Part shown: positions 9,524-17,089 of the stretch, in pieces
Position numbering within the stretch: position 1 is the stretch's first letter
Layout of the letters: each line of letters opens with the position of its first letter
Assembly (NCBI GenBank): GCA_031385445.1
Contig: JANNBM010000052.1
Coordinates: forward strand, 1-64,000
From: CAIYZT01 sp031385445
Lineage (GTDB): Bacteria > Pseudomonadota > Alphaproteobacteria > Rhodobacterales > Rhodobacteraceae
DNA length: 64,000 nt
Direction of reading: 5' to 3'
Program-made: the position numbers and the translations under genes
The notes under the pieces: model-generated
Told to the model about the DNA's origin: nothing
The model's database searches: none
What the model saw: only the letters and a program-made list of their open reading frames with translations

Positions 9524-10448
9524 CGAAGGCCCCCATGCGTTTGGCGATGGACAGGTAGATCAGCATGATCACGATCGGCACCACGGCGAAAGCGGCGGCG
9601 AGGGGGATGTTTCCAGCGGTGCCTTGCAGTTGGTACACCGCCATGCCGATGAAATTGGCCGAGTTTCCGACGATCTGCGGGATGATGTAATCACCCATGG
9701 TCAAGGAAAACGTGAAGATGGAGCCCGCGATCACCCCCGGCAGGGCGAGGGGCAGGATCACGGTGCGGAAGGTTTGGGCGCGGGTGGCGCCAAGATCGGA
9801 CGCGGCTTCGAGCAGCGAGGTCGGCACGCGTTCCAGCGCGGCCTGCATCGGCAGGATCATATAGGGCAGCCAGACATAGGTGAAGACCGCGAACATCCCG
9901 AGATAGGACGTGGACAGGGAATTGCCGCCGATCACCGGCAGGGCGAGGATGGCGTCAAGCACCGGGGTGGTGTGGGTGGCGGAGGCGGCCCAGGTGACGA
10001 TGCCCTCTTTGGCGAGGATAAGTTTCCAGGCGTAGACTTTCACGAGGTAGGACGACCAGAGCGGCAGCATCACGCCGAGGTAGAACACCGCTTTCCAGCG
10101 GCCCCGTGCAAAGCGGGCGGCGAAATAGGCGATGGGGAAGGCGAGAATGGCGCAGCCGATAGTGACAGCAGCGGACATGATCACGGTGCGGGCGATGACG
10201 TCGTAATTGGCGGGGCGCAAGAGCTCGGCATAGGTTTTGAGGGTGAACTCGGGCACGACCATGCCGGAAAACTCGTCGATGGAATAAAAGCTTTGAAGCA
10301 GCAGGGCGGCAAGCGAGCCGAGATAGACCACCCCCAGCCAGAGGAGCGGCGGGGTGAGCAAAAGCGCGAGCAAGAGGCGCGGTTTGCGCCAGAACAGCGC
10401 GGTGAGGCGGTCAGCGGGGCCACGGGCGGGAAAGATGGCGGGCGTCAT
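9513..10448 (-). CDS. PotB-type ABC transporter permease
   Basis: Partner permease of the polyamine-type importer: 311 residues, with a long first membrane segment (LLLALLLTPPLLWLGVVYLG), a periplasmic loop, and the EAA loop EAASDLGATRAQTFRTVILP. The start is the ATG at 10448 (MTPAIFPARG). Longer open frames upstream run into the degenerate repeat block and are not part of the protein. It is separated from the ATPase gene by about 780 bp of decayed duplication, which is unusual, because potA and potB are normally adjacent or overlapping. Confidence 0.88.
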   Translation of the reverse strand: MTPAIFPARGPADRLTALFWRKPRLLLALLLTPPLLWLGVVYLGSLAALLLQSFYSIDEFSGMVVPEFTLKTYAELLRPANYDVIARTVIMSAAVTIGCAILAFPIAYFAARFARGRWKAVFYLGVMLPLWSSYLVKVYAWKLILAKEGIVTWAASATHTTPVLDAILALPVIGGNSLSTSYLGMFAVFTYVWLPYMILPMQAALERVPTSLLEAASDLGATRAQTFRTVILPLALPGVIAGSIFTFSLTMGDYIIPQIVGNSANFIGMAVYQLQGTAGNIPLAAAFAVVPIVIMLIYLSIAKRMGAFDAL

Positions 10449-10648
10449 GGGGCGCGGTCCGTGGCGGGGGCGGGCGATGTGAGGGCCGGCCCTTGCGGGC
10501 GAGGTTTGGTCAGCGCGCGATGGGCGGCTGGCGGCGAGGGGTGCGCTGCCCCCAGCTTGGCCTCGCTTTGGATATTCAGCGACAGGCAAGGGAGCAAGGC
10601 AGCGGGTTGCGGCATTTTGGCGGCCGTGCCCCAAGAGCGGGTCGGCAT

Positions 10649-11226
10649 CATTCGCCTTCCTTCACGTGCAGGACGCCGGGGGATAACGGTGAAGGTGGCG
10701 GCGATATCCGCGGGGGGTTGGTTCGTGGGGCAAAGGGCGGCGATGGCGGCGGCGCCCACGCGCAGCCCGATGCAGGCGCCCGAGCCGCAGCAGCGCCGGA
10801 CGGGAAGGGGGCGGTGGGCCGTTCGCCCGGCGTCAAGGGCAATGCGCCGGGGCAGGAAGGCGGTGGCGGCGATGTCGGTGTCGCCCACGCGCAGCCCGAT
10901 GCTGGTTCCCGAGCCGGGGGAGCGCGGGGCGGGAAGGGGACGGTGGGCCGTTCGCCCGGCGTCAAGGGCAATGCGCCGGGGCAGGAAGGCGGCGGCGCCC
11001 ACGCGCAGCCCGATGCTGGTGCCCGAGCCGGGGGAGCGCAGGGCGGGAAGGGGACGGTGGGCCGTTCGCCCGGCGTCACTTGCAGGGCGCAAAGGGACGA
11101 CGGTGACCGTGGCGGCGCTGACAGTGGGGAGGGGCCGGTTTGTCGGGGCGAGGGCAGCGCTTTGGTCGCTTGGCGCAATGCGGGCGACCAAGCCGGTGGT
11201 GTGCGGGGCGGGAGTGTGCGGCGGCA
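10649..11226 (-). repeat. Decayed tandem copies of the potA 3' end (TOBE-domain coding sequence)
   Basis: Read on the minus strand, this block repeats the last ~55 codons of the ATPase gene. The genuine gene encodes GSGTRVVLRVGETEIAALVP and ends PGALHVMEGE. The block contains two GSGTSIGLRVG copies and one GSGACIGLRVG copy, an AALAPTNRPLP and an AALCPTNQPPA segment, and finally PGVLHVKEGE with a stop at the same relative place. On the plus strand the anchor GCCCACGCGCAGCCCGATGC starts at 10754, 10883 and 10997, spaced 129 and 114 bp, both multiples of three. The CGGTGGGCCGTTCGCCCGGC anchor at 10812, 10941 and 11055 has the same spacing. Frames are mixed, so it is probably not translated as a protein. 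Confidence 0.8.
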
Positions 11227-12243
11227 TCATTCGCCCTCCATCACATGCAGGGCACCGGGGGCGAAGGTGAAGGCGGCGGCGGCGCCGATCTCGGGGAGGG
11301 GTTGGCCGGTGGGCACCAGCGCAGCGATTTCGGTTTCGCCAACGCGCAGCACGACGCGGGTGCCGGACCCGAGGTAGCGCAGGGCGGTGACGGTTCCGGC
11401 GCTGGTGGTGGGGCCGATTGGCGCGAGGCTGGTTGCTTCGGGGCGCAGGGAAGCCCATTTGGCGGGGCCGCCGAGCGCGGCGGTCAGCGCAGGCGGCAGA
11501 ACGTTGGACGAGCCGACGAAATCGGCGACAAAGCGGGTGCGGGGGGCGGCGTAAATCTGCGCCGGGGTGCCGATTTGCGCGATCTTTCCCTCATTGAACA
11601 CGGCCAGACTGTCGGCCATTGACAGGGCTTCGTGCTGATCATGGGTCACGAAAACGAAGGTGATGCCAAGGCGCTTTTGCAGGGCCTTCAGCTCGTCCTG
11701 CATCGCCTCGCGCAGTTTAAGGTCCAGCGCGCCGAGGGGTTCATCCAGCAGCAGAACGCGTGGCTCGTTCACCAAGGCGCGGGCAAGCGCGACGCGCTGG
11801 CGTTGACCACCGGACAGCTGCCCCGGTTTGCGGCTGCCGTAGTCATCCAGCTTCACCAACGCCAGCATTTCGTCGGCCCGGGCATAGCGGGCGGCGCGGG
11901 CCATGCCTTTGACCATCAGCCCGTAAGCCACGTTGTCGCGCACATTCATGTGGGGAAACAGCGCGTAATCCTGAAAGACTGTGTTCACGTTGCGCAGGTG
12001 CGGCGGGGTCTGGCTGACGTTTTGGCCGAAGATCCGGATCTGGCCGGAAGTGGGGGATTCAAAGCCCGAGATCAGGCGCAGGCAGGTGGTTTTGCCCGAG
12101 CCGGAGGGGCCAAGCATGGCAAAAAAAGCGCCCTCAGCGATGGTCAGATCAACGCCGTCCACCGCCTTGATCGGGGCGGAGGCGGGACCGAAATGGCGGG
12201 TCACGGCGGCAAATTCGACAGCGGCTGGTGCAGCGGGGGTCAT
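11227..12243 (-). CDS. PotA-type ABC transporter ATP-binding protein
   Basis: ATPase energising the polyamine-type importer. Walker A is GPSGSGKTTC (about residues 45-54). The Q-loop lies around VFQDYALFPH, the signature is LSGGQRQRVALARAL, and Walker B is RVLLLDEPLGALD followed by the H-loop FVTHDQHEA. A C-terminal TOBE domain follows and ends GALHVMEGE. At 338 residues it is slightly shorter than PotA (about 360-380). The start is at 12243, preceded by AT-poor sequence without a clear promoter. Permeases lie downstream on the same strand, but only after the array of degenerate copies of this gene's own 3' end. Confidence 0.92.
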   Translation of the reverse strand: MTPAAPAAVEFAAVTRHFGPASAPIKAVDGVDLTIAEGAFFAMLGPSGSGKTTCLRLISGFESPTSGQIRIFGQNVSQTPPHLRNVNTVFQDYALFPHMNVRDNVAYGLMVKGMARAARYARADEMLALVKLDDYGSRKPGQLSGGQRQRVALARALVNEPRVLLLDEPLGALDLKLREAMQDELKALQKRLGITFVFVTHDQHEALSMADSLAVFNEGKIAQIGTPAQIYAAPRTRFVADFVGSSNVLPPALTAALGGPAKWASLRPEATSLAPIGPTTSAGTVTALRYLGSGTRVVLRVGETEIAALVPTGQPLPEIGAAAAFTFAPGALHVMEGE

Positions 12244-12953
12244 GCGGGGCCTTGGGTTAGGGGGGCGGTCACGGGCTAGGGGAAAGTGCCCCGCGCTGTG
12301 ACCTTCCTATAAGAGGGACGGCGCGTGCTCAAGGGTGGAGCGAAATGCGCGGGTCTGGGGCTATGGGGTTCGAGGGGCTCGGCAGGAGGGGCCACACAAA
12401 CAAATGTTTACAATCGTTGAAAATGGCCTCGGTTTTGAACATGCCAATGGCACCTTTCGCCCCCGGGGCATTGCCGAAGGCATCAGGGATAGGGCCAACC
12501 GAAAGCTGGATTCCGGCTTTGGCCAAGCATCCACTGTCAGGGGCCGACACATCCTGTCGATCCGCAGCCGGAAATGCACCCCAAGGCATTGTTATCCTGT
12601 GTTATATCTTGAGGATTTCCCAATCCAATCCACCGTGGAGGGCTGGGATTTTCCAGCAAACCCTGGCCCGGCGGCCCTTGCCGGGAAACGGATTTGCATG
12701 CGAACCCCGCAGCTTCATATTCCGCTGGACGAGAAGGCCGAGCACGACCACAAAGACGGCGGCGAACCAGATTGGCCCAAAAGCAAAACTGAAATCCGCA
12801 ACCCGGCAGGCTTTTGCGCAGCAAACGCCGGTGCTGTCCACGATGACCTGATGGCCGCCTCTTCGGTTCCGACGGCGATCCCAATTGCTTCGTTGCGCAT
12901 CCGGGAAGATCGAAAGTGCGCTCACCCCCCAATTGCTTTCGGCAGACCAGCGC

Positions 12954-12993
12954 GCATAACCATCCGTAGGGTGCGTGATATCACGCACCGCCC
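12954..12993 (+). repeat. Palindromic repeat, copy 1 of a 120-bp-spaced pair
   Basis: GCATAACCATCCGTAGGG leads into the palindrome GGTGCGTGATATCACGCACC. The same ~40 bp recurs exactly 120 bp further on. It is related to the cluster at 8455-8660, in opposite orientation. Confidence 0.8.
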
Positions 12994-13073
12994 TGCCCAA
13001 AACGCGTCAAACCGCGCGCCCGCCTCAAACCCAACGCCCCCCGCTTCGCCTACCCCCGTCCATTCCCGATCCC

Positions 13074-13113
13074 GCATAACCATCCGTCGGGTGCGTTATA
13101 TCACGCACCGCCC
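13074..13113 (+). repeat. Palindromic repeat, copy 2
   Basis: Second copy of the GCATAACCATCCGT lead plus palindrome, with single changes (TCGG for TAGG; GTTATATCAC for GTGATATCAC) that leave the stem nearly intact. It lies 22 bp beyond the 3' end of the minus-strand beta-helix gene and could act as its transcript end. Confidence 0.8.
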
Positions 13114-13135
13114 CGCGAAAGGTCCGTCACCCCCC

Positions 13136-14143
13136 TCAATACCCATAGCCACACAGCTTCACCCGGATCGGCTTTCTCGCCACGAAATCCTTCTCTGCGA
13201 ACTGGGCTACGTCCAGCATCGTCTCGTCCCACACGATGCTGCCCGGATTGCAGAAGTTGAAATACTTCGCCCCCTCCACCCGGATGCCGACCTTGCCGCG
13301 CCTCGGGTCGATCGTCCAACCCAGCCCGTTAGAGCTGGGAACACCTCGCACCCCGTTGCACACCAGATCGCGGCAACGCGTGCCCCGCAGCGTGATGTCG
13401 CCGCCGCCTTCACCCCAGATGCCAAAGCACGAATTGCCCTGCCGCACCCCGTCCACATCCTCGATCAAAACGCCGCTGCTGCCCTCGTCCACCATCACGC
13501 CGTCGCCGGTGGGCGCGTTGTTGCCGTCCAGAAGCCCGCGCTGAATCTTGATGTTCCTGGTTTTGTAAACGTTCACATTGTCCTCGGGCCAGGATTGCGT
13601 CAGCGAGGTCTCGTTCGAGAAATCCGTCAGCCGCCCGTTGTTCGACTTGTCCCATTGCACCAATTGCCCGCGCGGAAACGGGCCGCGCTGATCGTGGCCC
13701 TCGATAAACGAAAGCCGGCTGCCGGTGCATTGCAGCATGAATATCCCCGACGATCCCCCCGTCAGCCGCGCCGTGCTGACCGTCAGGTTCGCGCTGTCAT
13801 AGCAGTCGATGTTGTTCTGCTGATCCGAACTATTTGCCCCCGTCGAAGGACCGCCCTCATGCACAATATCAACGCCGGTGATCGTGGTATTCGCCGCCCC
13901 TTGAAGCCGGATACCCGGCCCCGACGTGTGGTGAATGATGACGTTTCGGATCACCACCCCAGTCTTGCCGTTGATATCGATCCCCGGACGATTGCCCGCC
14001 GTGATGTCCAGATTTTCGATGACCTGATTGTTCCGGCTGGCCACGACCGGCCCTGATTTCTTGTAAGCGGTACAGCTTTGCGCGGCCAAAGGCCCCGCGA
14101 AAAGCAGTCCCCCGATGATCATGAAAGCGGCGGCAAATCGCAT
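13136..14143 (-). CDS. Secreted right-handed beta-helix protein
   Basis: 335-residue exported protein. Residues 1-22 (MRFAAAFMIIGGLLFAGPLAAQ) form a signal peptide with an Ala-x-Ala-type cleavage site; longer upstream frames were rejected because they would bury it. The mature part has short repeating turns typical of parallel beta-helix (pectate-lyase-like) proteins: IENLDITAGNRPGIDINGKT, VVIRNVIIHHTSGPGIRL, TTITGVDIVHEGG, and later VLIEDVDGVRQGNSCFGIWG. Several Cys residues (CTAY, IDCYD, LQCTG, SCFG, RCRDLVCN) may form disulfides. No catalytic signature of a specific polysaccharide lyase or hydrolase was recognised. It is the last gene in the long minus-strand run that starts at hpaF, 64 bp after the thioesterase. 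Confidence 0.7.
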   Translation of the reverse strand: MRFAAAFMIIGGLLFAGPLAAQSCTAYKKSGPVVASRNNQVIENLDITAGNRPGIDINGKTGVVIRNVIIHHTSGPGIRLQGAANTTITGVDIVHEGGPSTGANSSDQQNNIDCYDSANLTVSTARLTGGSSGIFMLQCTGSRLSFIEGHDQRGPFPRGQLVQWDKSNNGRLTDFSNETSLTQSWPEDNVNVYKTRNIKIQRGLLDGNNAPTGDGVMVDEGSSGVLIEDVDGVRQGNSCFGIWGEGGGDITLRGTRCRDLVCNGVRGVPSSNGLGWTIDPRRGKVGIRVEGAKYFNFCNPGSIVWDETMLDVAQFAEKDFVARKPIRVKLCGYGY

Positions 14144-14207
14144 GATGCACTCCAAACCCAGTGTTACCAAAGCCCAGGATGCCGCCCAATCGCCGCCTTG
14201 CCAAGCC

Positions 14208-14588
14208 CTACTGCGCAGGCAGGGCGCGCGGCCGCCCATCCTCGTCAATCGCGACAAAGGTGAACAGCCCCTCGGTCACCTTTTCGCGCAGACCTTGGCG
14301 ATTGCGCAAAACCCAGGCCTCAACCTGCAGGCCCATCGACGTGCGCCCGATGCGGACAATCTGCACATAGATGCACAAAACATCGCCCACCTTGACAGGC
14401 CGGATGAACTGCATCGCGTCAATCGCCACAGTCGCTGCCCGCCCCTGCGCGCGCCCGCTGGCGACGATCCCCGCCGCCATGTCCATCTGGCTCAGCACCC
14501 AGCCGCCAAAAATATCGCCGTTCACATTCACATCGCGCGGCATCGCGAGAGTGCGCAGTGTCAACTCGCCTTGGGGGCCATCGGTCAT
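14208..14588 (-). CDS. YciA-like acyl-CoA thioesterase (hotdog fold)
   Basis: 126-residue single-hotdog hydrolase of the acyl-CoA thioesterase (YciA/BFIT) family. Key blocks are the early MPRDVNVNGDIFGGWVLSQM, containing the catalytic Asp-Gly-Gly neighbourhood, ATVAIDAMQFIRPVKVGDVL in the centre, and VTEGLFTFVAID near the end. It cleaves CoA thioesters and usually regulates CoA pools. The second of two adjacent ATGs (14588) was chosen because GGAGAG lies five bases upstream. It sits 12 bp after the M23 gene, so it is probably in the same transcript as the homoprotocatechuate genes, without an obvious role in that pathway. Confidence 0.88.
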   Translation of the reverse strand: MTDGPQGELTLRTLAMPRDVNVNGDIFGGWVLSQMDMAAGIVASGRAQGRAATVAIDAMQFIRPVKVGDVLCIYVQIVRIGRTSMGLQVEAWVLRNRQGLREKVTEGLFTFVAIDEDGRPRALPAQ

Positions 14589-14600
14589 CATGTCTCTCCG

Positions 14601-15509
14601 CTAAACCTGAAACGCGCTGGCGGGCAAACGCATAAGCAGATTGGCATCCGGGCTGATCGCCGTCCAGATATCCCACAGGCTTTCATGTCCCACGCCCCAG
14701 AAATTGCCGCCGCTCTGCGCCATCATGTCGGTGATAATCTGAAAATGCAGATGTGCCGCCCAGCCGCCGTTTTCATGCCAATCGCCCAAGTGCGCGATGA
14801 TCTGCCCGGCTTTCACCCGCTGCCCGGGCCGGACAAGCCCCGCAAGGCTGCTGCCCAGATGGCCGTATTGCGTGACAAACCCGTCATGGCGCAAAAACAG
14901 CGTGTGGCCGTAATCCAAGGCATCGGCATTGTAAGTGACGCTGATCACCTCGCCGTCCAAAGGCGCATGTACTGGCGTTCCCGCCGCCGCAAACACATCA
15001 ACGCCCAGATGCACCATCCGCCGCTCATCGCTCATCTGGTCGGCAAATTGCGCGGCGGTATAGACCCCGCGTTTTTCGCCATAAAGCCCAAGACCATAGC
15101 GCGCACCAGTGCTGGTAAACCAGAGATCAAAGGCACGGTCCGAAAAGGCGGGCATATCGGGCCGCTCACCGCGCGTGGGCAGGGCGATAGGGGAGGACGC
15201 CATGATCAGCGGATCAAACAGCGGATGCGGCGTCAGCGCGCGCAGCCGCGCCTCGATGCCAATCGCGGCGATGACCGGCGGCAGCCCCGCCCCGGCGCGG
15301 ATCACCGCCCCCAGCAGCCGCTGATCGGCGCTTGCCAGCCGCAACGCCTCGGCGCGGCCAGCAAGCGCGCGGTGCAGCGCCGGCAAAAGCGCCTGTGCCC
15401 CGGCGTCATCAAGCCCCTCCGCCCCCGCCCTCAGCACCGCGTAAAGATCGCGCTGCCCGGCCATGCGCCCGGCCAGATCGGCCGCGCGGGCCGCAGCCCC
15501 CCCCGTCAC
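14601..15509 (-). CDS. M23-family (LytM-like) metallopeptidase
   Basis: 302-residue protein. Residues 165-260 form an M23 peptidase domain with complete zinc ligands: His167 and Asp171 in HLGVD, and His253/His255 in HLHF; YGHTLFLRHDGFVTQYGHLG is the typical central block. M23 enzymes normally cut peptidoglycan cross-links or are found fused to aminotransferases and kinases acting on small molecules. Here the N-terminal ~130 residues are not a recognised domain and no signal peptide is visible, which argues against a periplasmic wall hydrolase. The GTG start at 15509 overlaps the hpaI stop (GTGA), coupling the two. Open sequence further upstream belongs to hpaI on the same strand and was excluded. 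Confidence 0.8.
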   Translation of the reverse strand: MTGGAAARAADLAGRMAGQRDLYAVLRAGAEGLDDAGAQALLPALHRALAGRAEALRLASADQRLLGAVIRAGAGLPPVIAAIGIEARLRALTPHPLFDPLIMASSPIALPTRGERPDMPAFSDRAFDLWFTSTGARYGLGLYGEKRGVYTAAQFADQMSDERRMVHLGVDVFAAAGTPVHAPLDGEVISVTYNADALDYGHTLFLRHDGFVTQYGHLGSSLAGLVRPGQRVKAGQIIAHLGDWHENGGWAAHLHFQIITDMMAQSGGNFWGVGHESLWDIWTAISPDANLLMRLPASAFQV

Positions 15510-16279
15510 GCCCGGCCCCGATACTTTGCCGCAAGCGCCTTCATCGCCCCCGCATACAGCGCCATATCGACCCCGACCCCAACAAAATTTGCCCCGGCCG
15601 CAAGGCATTCGTCGATATAGGCCGGATCGGTGGTCAAAACCCCTGCCGCACGCCCTGCACTCCTGATCCGACTCAGCGCCTCCATCACCCGCGCCTTGAC
15701 CTGGCTGTGCCCCGGCTGGCCAAGCAGCCCCATATCCGCCGCCAGATCCGACGGACCGATGAAAAACCCATCGACCCCCTCGATCGTCAACATCTCGTCC
15801 AGCGCGTCCAACCCGGCCAGACTCTCGATCTGCAAAAACAGACATATCTGCGCATTGGCCGTCCCAAGGTAATCCGGGATCGCCCCAAACCGAGACGCCC
15901 GCGCCATCGACGCCCCAACCCCCCGGACCCCCTGCGGCGGGTAACGCGTCGCCCGCAAAATGGCCCGCGCCTGATCCGCACTGTCCACCATCGGCACCAA
16001 AAGGCTTTGCGCGCCGATATCCAGAAGCTGCTTGATCAGCGCCGGGTCATCATTCACCGGCCGCACCATGGGCAAGGAAGCCGACCCCAGCACGACCGCA
16101 AGCTGATCCGACAGATTGCGGATGCCTGCGGGTACATGCTCGCCGTCGATCAAAAGCCAGTCAAACCCCGCCCCCGACGCCACCTCGGCCACATAGGCAT
16201 CGGCCATCCCAAGCCAGCAGCCATACAAAACCTCGCCCGCCGCGAGCCGTTTTTTCAGCAGATTTTCCGGTGCAGGCAT
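15506..16279 (-). CDS. hpaI: 4-hydroxy-2-oxoheptanedioate aldolase (HpaI)
   Basis: Class II pyruvate aldolase of the HpcH/HpaI family, 257 residues. It splits 4-hydroxy-2-oxoheptane-1,7-dioate into pyruvate and succinate semialdehyde, the last step of homoprotocatechuate meta-cleavage. Markers are FDWLLIDGEHVP with the catalytic His, the metal-binding Glu in LFLQIES, and Asp in FFIGPSDLAADMG. It is preceded by hpaH with 9 bp between them. 2,4-dihydroxyhept-2-ene-dioate aldolases and macrophomate synthases share the fold; the surrounding hpa genes decide the assignment. Confidence 0.92.
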   Translation of the reverse strand: MPAPENLLKKRLAAGEVLYGCWLGMADAYVAEVASGAGFDWLLIDGEHVPAGIRNLSDQLAVVLGSASLPMVRPVNDDPALIKQLLDIGAQSLLVPMVDSADQARAILRATRYPPQGVRGVGASMARASRFGAIPDYLGTANAQICLFLQIESLAGLDALDEMLTIEGVDGFFIGPSDLAADMGLLGQPGHSQVKARVMEALSRIRSAGRAAGVLTTDPAYIDECLAAGANFVGVGVDMALYAGAMKALAAKYRGRA

Positions 16280-16288
16280 GGCGAACCC

Positions 16289-17089
16289 TCAGGCAAAAGA
16301 AATGGAAACCTGACCAAAGCTGCCGAAATCAGCGTGAAACTGACTGCCGGGCGGCGCCTCGACCGGGCGGATGAACGATCCTGACAGCACGATATCGCCA
16401 TTTGACAGGCCAAGGCCATAGCGCGCAAGCCGCCGCACAAGCCAGACGATACCCATGACCGGATCATCCAGAACCCCCGCGCCCAGCCCGGTTTCCTCCA
16501 CCACGCCGTCCCGCTTCAAAATCGCCCCGACCCAGCGCAGATCCGCCGCTTCCGGCGCATGCCGCGCCGCGCCCAGAACGACCCCGGCATTGGCGGCGTT
16601 GTCGCTGACCGTGTCCACAATCGTGCGCGCCCTCCCGGTTTGCGGATCAACCCGCAAAATCCGCGTGTCCAAAATCTCCAGACTTGGCGCGACGGCTTCG
16701 GTCGCCGCGATCACCTCGGCACGGCCGACATCGGCCCCGGCCAGATCCGCACCCATGATAAAGGCGATTTCGGCCTCGATCCTCGGCTGAATAAACCGTC
16801 CCTTGGGCACCATGGCCCCATCCGCAAACAGCATATCATCCAGCAAAACGCCCGAATCCGGCGTGGTGATCTTCAGCGCCTCCTGCATGGCGCGGCTGGT
16901 CAGCCCGATCTTCCAGCCGATCCCGTGCCGCCCCGCCGCCCGCTTGCGCGCGATCAGCGCGCCCTGAATGGCATAGGCCTCGTCCAGCCCCGCCCCCGGA
17001 TGAACCAGCGAGATCAACCCGCGCTGCCGCCCGCTCCGCTCCGCCTCAAACAAGGCCTCCGCCTCGGCTTCGATCTGCTGCGGTGTCAT
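16289..17089 (-). CDS. hpaH: 2-oxo-hept-4-ene-1,7-dioate hydratase (HpaH)
   Basis: 266-residue member of the FAH superfamily hydratase/decarboxylase group. It hydrates 2-oxohept-4-ene-1,7-dioate to the 4-hydroxy acid cleaved by HpaI. Family markers are GWKIGLTSRAMQEALKI, the metal-ligand block RIEAEIAFIMG, and NAANAGVVLGA followed by GSFIRPVEAPPGSQFHADFG at the C-terminus. The ATG at 17089 overlaps the hpaG stop (ATGA); a longer upstream frame was rejected for that reason. 2-hydroxypenta-2,4-dienoate hydratases are close relatives, but the hpa context favours HpaH. Confidence 0.92.
   Translation of the reverse strand: MTPQQIEAEAEALFEAERSGRQRGLISLVHPGAGLDEAYAIQGALIARKRAAGRHGIGWKIGLTSRAMQEALKITTPDSGVLLDDMLFADGAMVPKGRFIQPRIEAEIAFIMGADLAGADVGRAEVIAATEAVAPSLEILDTRILRVDPQTGRARTIVDTVSDNAANAGVVLGAARHAPEAADLRWVGAILKRDGVVEETGLGAGVLDDPVMGIVWLVRRLARYGLGLSNGDIVLSGSFIRPVEAPPGSQFHADFGSFGQVSISFA

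Larger units (their letters stand above)
12244..13135. other. Intergenic stretch of ~890 bp; no gene recognised
   Basis: No frame shows a recognisable domain. A minus-strand frame (12602-13000) contains one hydrophobic stretch (FAFGPIWFAAVFVVVLGLLV) but nothing family-like; it may be a decayed membrane-protein fragment. The right end carries two copies of the palindromic repeat described separately. The potA promoter must lie close to 12244-12330. Confidence 0.4.

Noticed and set aside
9504..11270. 588-codon plus-strand frame with a glycine/arginine-rich repeat product
   Set aside because: Antisense to the PotB-type permease and the repeat ladder; no start signal and no domain.
10445..11458. 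337-codon minus-strand frame spanning the repeat block
   Set aside because: It mixes an out-of-frame part of the ATPase gene with degenerate repeats. Openness is explained by GC-rich repeats in multiples of three.
12602..13000. Possible membrane protein or transposase fragment on the minus strand
   Set aside because: Only one hydrophobic stretch, and no transposase or membrane-family pattern could be confirmed.
12335..14056. 573-codon plus-strand open frame
   Set aside because: It is a shadow: its second half is antisense to the well-supported beta-helix gene with signal peptide, and its composition is Arg/His/Pro-rich without domains.
14601..15845. Longer M23 protein starting at 15845
   Set aside because: The extra 112 residues overlie hpaI in another frame on the same strand, whereas the GTG at 15509 gives a GTGA overlap and the expected domain.
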